Source: Spirochaetales bacterium (lineage in GTDB: Bacteria; Spirochaetota; Spirochaetia; DTKZ01). From it: a DNA stretch of 9,243 bases. Within the stretch, counting starts at the first letter, position 1. Every line of letters starts with the position of its first letter. Shown piece by piece: positions 7,373 to 9,243 of this stretch. Where the stretch lies: positions 1 through 9,243 of the forward strand of contig JAISQU010000218.1 in assembly GCA_031274005.1 (NCBI GenBank). The letters are read 5' to 3'. Under the pieces are notes generated by a model. The model was not told where the DNA came from. It ran no database searches and saw nothing but the letters and a program-made list of their open reading frames with translations. A program made the position numbers and the translations under genes.

Positions 7373-7986
7373 ATGAAAATTGTTGAAAAATATTCACATT
7401 TAAATGGGTTTGAATTTATAATGTACCACAAAAAGGACTTGTGGCAAGAAATCGAAAATGTGATAAGTATCGTTAACGCAGAAGAATGTAAAACAAAAAT
7501 ATCGAAGGAGCAAAGAATAAAGGGTAAACTATTATATAGCCCTGATGCAATGAATAAAAAATTCAAAGAGAATTTGTCCGAATATAATTGGGCGGAAAGT
7601 AGAGTCGGTTATTGGGTAACAAAAGATGAAAGATTGATCCGAAAAACATTGACAATGCCGCCCGAATTACAAAGACAAGAAATTGAATCTCAAGGGGAAA
7701 TAGTGCAATAAGAAGTTACAACCAGACAGATTTTGTTAAAAACCGTGTTGCCATTGAGGTCCAGTTTGGGAAATATTCTTTTGTTGCGTATGATCTTTTT
7801 GTAAAACATTTAGCATTTTATGTTAGCGATCATATTGATGTTGGCATTGAAATTCTTCCAATGAAAACGCTGCAATCACAAATGAGTTCAGGTCCATCAT
7901 ATTATGAAGGTGAATTATACAATGTTGTCAGGCAGGGGAGGGGGGTACCTGCTGTTCCATTGGTAATAATTGGGATTGAACCATAA
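7373..7986 (+). pseudogene. BstYI-like type II restriction endonuclease, frameshifted
   Basis: The first frame (7373-7711) gives 112 residues opening MKIVEKYSHLNGFEF and ending at TAA. The -1 frame, open from 7687 to the stop at 7984-7986, continues as SYNQTDFVKNRVAIEVQFG and then KYSFVAYDLFVKHLAFYV. From memory both halves closely match BstYI (about 203 residues, RGATCY), and the reconstructed length is about the same. The catalytic set of BstYI/BglII is present in the second frame: Asp (codon 7729-7731), then Glu nine residues later (7756-7758) and Gln two further on (7762-7764), the E-x-Q active site. The active site is therefore lost from the translated product. Alignment to remembered BstYI places the lesion near 7698-7703, as a gain of 2 nt or a loss of 1. 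The second frame has no ATG, GTG or TTG before the catalytic residues, so an independently translated subunit is unlikely. A sequencing error remains possible. Confidence 0.88.
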
Positions 7987-8074
7987 CAATAAAAATTATT
8001 GCGTAAATGCTCTGCACATAACAGGACTGTTTACGCTTCGGGGCCTGACGGCCCCCTCGGGTTCCGCCGGAATA

Positions 8075-8127
8075 AAGAGCTCTGGCGGCCTTCACCGCAA
8101 TTTCCGGCGCGAATTAGAGTGCGGGGC
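8075..8127 (+). repeat. 53-nt direct repeat, copy 1
   Basis: It matches 8267-8320 with one substitution (T8114 to C8306) and one extra A in the second copy; the offset is 192 nt. The unit begins AAGAGCTCTGGCGGCCTTCA and ends AGTGCGGGGC. In this copy the terminal hairpin has loop TTC (8128-8130) and lacks a full right arm, continuing as GCCCCGAAAAG. Confidence 0.9.
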
Positions 8128-8266
8128 TTCGCCCCGAAAAGTAATCGTAGCCGGTGAGCCGGCGTGCGTCGAACCCTTTCACGGAAATTGCGCGGAGGAA
8201 GACATAACCGGCAGTGTAATTGCTGCGCAATTACCTTATATTCAAAGAGTTTCGGTAACAAGCCTG

Positions 8267-8320
8267 AAGAGCTCTGGCGGCCTTCACCGCAATTTCCGGC
8301 GCGAACTAGAAGTGCGGGGC
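8267..8320 (+). repeat. 53-nt direct repeat, copy 2
   Basis: Second copy of the unit at 8075-8127, 54 nt long because of one inserted A near 8310. Its right end forms the left arm of the stem-loop that closes the thioesterase gene, with loop GAA instead of TTC. Confidence 0.9.
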
Positions 8321-8342
8321 GAAGCCCCGCACTCTAATTCGC
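8301..8342 (-). terminator. Stem-loop overlapping the end of the thioesterase gene
   Basis: A stem of about 18 pairs has a perfect inner core AGTGCGGGGC (8311-8320) with GCCCCGCACT (8324-8333), loop GAA. It extends outwards to 8301/8342 with one bulged A (8310) and one C-A mismatch. The stop codon of the thioesterase (8334-8336) lies in the right arm, so the hairpin forms at the very end of that transcript. No T-run follows on the minus strand, so it may protect the 3' end or act with Rho more than as a classic intrinsic terminator. Confidence 0.55.
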
Positions 8343-8732
8343 TGGATTCAGCGCGGGGATTTCAAACTCCTGTGGTACGGGCGACGGCCTGCCCTGAGCG
8401 TTCAGAACAGCCCAGGTAACCTCCGCTTCGGCGACGAGATTTCCGTCTTTCAGAATGCGCTGGAGGAAGGTCCCCGAAGCCTTGCGCCGTTTTACCGGCT
8501 GCGTTTCTATGGTAAGCTCGTCGTAAAGAACCGCGGAAAGTTTGTAGTCTATGGCGATGCGGACCACGATAATGGCGTACCCAAGGCTGACGAACTTTTT
8601 GTAATCAAAGCCGTTGTCTTTAAGAAATGCCATCCGCGCGTATTCCAGGTAATTCAGGTACACGGCATTATTAACATGACTGTATGAGTCGCATTCATAA
8701 CTGCGCACCACAAGTTTCGAAATGTGTATCAT
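8334..8732 (-). CDS. Hotdog-fold acyl-CoA thioesterase (4HBT/YbgC-like)
   Basis: A short enzyme of the 4-hydroxybenzoyl-CoA thioesterase group, which hydrolyses acyl-CoA or acyl-ACP thioesters in the cytoplasm. The diagnostic N-terminal motif is YECDSYSHVNNAVYLNYLEY, with the likely catalytic Asp in ECDSYSHVNN, the conserved HVNN and a helix bearing E and AR. A DYKLSAVLYDELTIET strand follows, and the protein ends ...IPALNPAN. From the ATG at 8732 it has 132 residues, usual for the family. Upstream in-frame ATGs at 8762 and 8759 would give 142 or 141 residues, but they lack a ribosome-binding site. AAAGGAG lies about 15 nt before 8732 and inside the longer version, so 8732 is preferred without certainty. 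GC-rich codon use fits the backbone. It is a single gene with no partner to indicate the acyl substrate. Confidence 0.9.
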   Translation of the reverse strand: MIHISKLVVRSYECDSYSHVNNAVYLNYLEYARMAFLKDNGFDYKKFVSLGYAIIVVRIAIDYKLSAVLYDELTIETQPVKRRKASGTFLQRILKDGNLVAEAEVTWAVLNAQGRPSPVPQEFEIPALNPAN

Positions 8733-8762
8733 AACGGGCCCCCGATTCTCCTTTCCCATCAT

Positions 8763-8939
8763 ACAGTTTAGCCGATTTTCAGGAAAGATTCAAGAATTCC
8801 TGCGGGTGCAGCTTCTTTTTCCGTGCAAAATCACCGGAAGCCCTTGGGCCGCGCCAGGGATTGCAGCATGCCCATACAAACGCACGCGCGAGCGTGGTTG
8901 TGTCAGAACGAGGCCCAAAAAAACCTTTGGCGTATATAA
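8763..8939. other. Non-coding upstream region of the thioesterase gene
   Basis: I see no gene here. It should contain the minus-strand promoter of the thioesterase, but no clear -35/-10 pair stands out. It holds a hairpin CACGC-GCGA-GCGTG (8883-8896), weakly extended by CAA/TTG outside. A GCGCCAGGGATTGCAGC stretch (8851-8867) is a distant echo of the repeat block GCGCAAGGGATTGAAGC, with two mismatches. Confidence 0.4.
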
Positions 8940-9239
8940 GAGCCTGTTTAATATCTTGCCCCCCCAGGCTGTCCGAAAACTAGAAAAGCATAGTCTTTTT
9001 TCGTATATTTATGCAGTCAAACGCGAGATTCTCGTCATATTCTGCATAAAAATTCTATCAACTGGTATTTTTATGCGTCCTCTACGAGTTTTCGGACAGT
9101 CTGCCCCGGGGCGCGCAAGGGATTGAAGCGGAAATCCTTTTGGCGCAGCCAAAAGATTGGAGCGAAAAGCCCGGTTTGCGGCGTTTTACGCCGCAAATGC
9201 GCCCAAATTCCGAATTATAAGGAGATTCCGAACAGGCTC
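8940..9239. mobile_element. Candidate miniature transposable element with TAA flanks
   Basis: The left end GAGCCTGTT (8940-8948) and right end AACAGGCTC (9231-9239) are perfect inverted repeats. Compared with the other repeat copy at 1-116, the left end GAGCCTGTTTAATATCT matches the inverted right tip GAGCCTGTTCAAAATCT at 15 of 17 positions. Both ends are flanked by TAA (8937-8939 and 9240-9242), as expected for a 3-bp target duplication. Within these 300 bp no transposase is encoded, so it would be non-autonomous. GAGCCTGTT-type tips with short T-A target sites resemble some IS5-family elements, but I cannot name a parent. It contains the nested inverted repeat at 8965-9103 and the dispersed repeat at 9125-9239. 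Confidence 0.45.
8965..9103. repeat. 139-bp segment bounded by 17-nt inverted repeats
   Basis: CTGTCCGAAAACT (8969-8981) is the exact inverse of AGTTTTCGGACAG (9087-9099). The match extends outward to 8965 and 9103 with one G-T pair. The interior contains GCATAAAAAT (9044-9053) pairing with ATTTTTATGC (9067-9076), and TTTATGCAG (9008-9016) pairing with CTGCATAAA (9042-9050); these two options exclude each other. A small CGAGA-T-TCTCG hairpin lies at 9024-9034. It could be a second nested miniature element or a structured RNA or DNA module. Confidence 0.7.
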
Positions 9240-9243
9240 TAAG
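9125..9243 (+). repeat. Dispersed hairpin repeat, right copy
   Basis: This is the direct-orientation twin of 1-120, 119 nt long with four differences. Its two stem-loops are CTTTTGGC-GCA-GCCAAAAG (9137-9155) and TTTGCGGCGT-TTT-ACGCCGCAAA (9175-9197). Just upstream is GGGGCGCGCAAGGGATT (9108-9124), also found inverted in the middle composite repeat, so the repeat unit extends left of the part shared with the window start. Confidence 0.9.

Larger units (their letters stand above)
7987..8333. repeat. Repeat-rich non-coding segment between nuclease and thioesterase genes
   Basis: No credible gene is seen in these 347 bp. The first 45 bp are AT-rich like the island; GC-rich repeat sequence starts near 8036. 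Contents include hairpin GGGGCC-TGAC-GGCCCC (8040-8055), hairpin GTAATTGC-TGC-GCAATTAC (8216-8234), the inverted pair CGCAATTTCC (8096-8105) with GGAAATTGCG (8183-8192), and two copies of a 53-nt direct repeat listed separately. The segment marks the right edge of the AT-rich restriction-modification island. Confidence 0.7.

Noticed and set aside
7687..7714. Programmed -1 frameshifting as a way to express the nuclease
   Set aside because: The overlap has GGGGAAATAG but not a slippery heptamer in the required phase, and I see no clear downstream stem-loop. A simple indel fits better.
7987..8333. A CRISPR array, suggested by repeated units between genes
   Set aside because: There are only two copies of the 53-nt unit, 192 nt apart, with no regular spacers and no cas genes.
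7970..8419. Plus-strand open frame over the repeat mosaic
   Set aside because: Its product is built largely from two copies of the 53-nt repeat and antisense thioesterase codons. No ribosome-binding site or family resemblance is visible.
8851..8867. A third copy of the GCGCAAGGGATTGAAGC repeat block
   Set aside because: Two mismatches in 17 nt, and none of the downstream blocks or hairpins follow. It may be chance or a decayed remnant.
8722..9126. Plus-strand open frame of 134 codons in the candidate mobile element
   Set aside because: It starts inside the thioesterase gene on the opposite strand, crosses inverted repeats and hairpins, and has no domain-like pattern.
1..9243. A circular plasmid, suggested by the same sequence at both ends
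   Set aside because: The two end copies differ at four positions including an indel, and no replication or partition gene is present. Two separate repeat copies are more likely.

Overview
The window is bacterial DNA with a GC-rich backbone (40 of 60 bases at 4741-4800 by hand count) interrupted by one AT-rich island at about 6380-8000 (20 of 60 at 7021-7080). A signal-peptide-bearing soluble binding protein and many short stem-loop repeats fit a diderm bacterium with a repeat-rich genome. A termite-gut or host-associated treponeme-like spirochaete is my guess, at low confidence, because no rRNA or other phylogenetic marker is present.

Layout: (1) 1-120 is a dispersed hairpin repeat whose near twin closes the window at 9125-9243. 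(2) 133-1665, minus strand, is a phytoene-desaturase/CrtISO-like FAD oxidoreductase. (3) 1801-6216 is a three-gene ABC importer operon: periplasmic binding protein, fused two-domain permease and ATPase. It resembles ferric-type FbpABC/AfuABC importers; a perfect 12-bp hairpin sits between its first two genes. (4) 6220-6364 is a composite repeat that shares sequence blocks with the terminal repeats and doubles as the probable operon terminator. (5) 6443-7986 is a type II restriction-modification pair: a beta-class (SPPY) DNA methyltransferase and a BstYI-like (RGATCY) endonuclease gene broken by a frameshift upstream of its catalytic residues. (6) 7987-8342 is a mosaic of direct and inverted repeats ending in the stem-loop of the next gene. 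(7) 8334-8732, minus strand, is a hotdog-fold acyl-CoA thioesterase. (8) 8763-9243 is non-coding and holds a candidate miniature transposable element of about 300 bp with TAA flanks.

How the genes work together: the ABC genes form one import system. Its substrate is open between ferric iron and phosphorylated sugars, because the usual iron-binding tyrosine pair is not visible. The restriction-modification pair is probably now an active or orphan methyltransferase beside a dead nuclease, and it lies as a foreign island between repeat clusters. The oxidoreductase and thioesterase have no visible functional link to their neighbours.

The most interesting points are the frameshifted BstYI-like nuclease and its predicted specificity, the modular repeat family that keeps its flanking blocks while exchanging hairpins, and the candidate non-autonomous transposon that contains that repeat.
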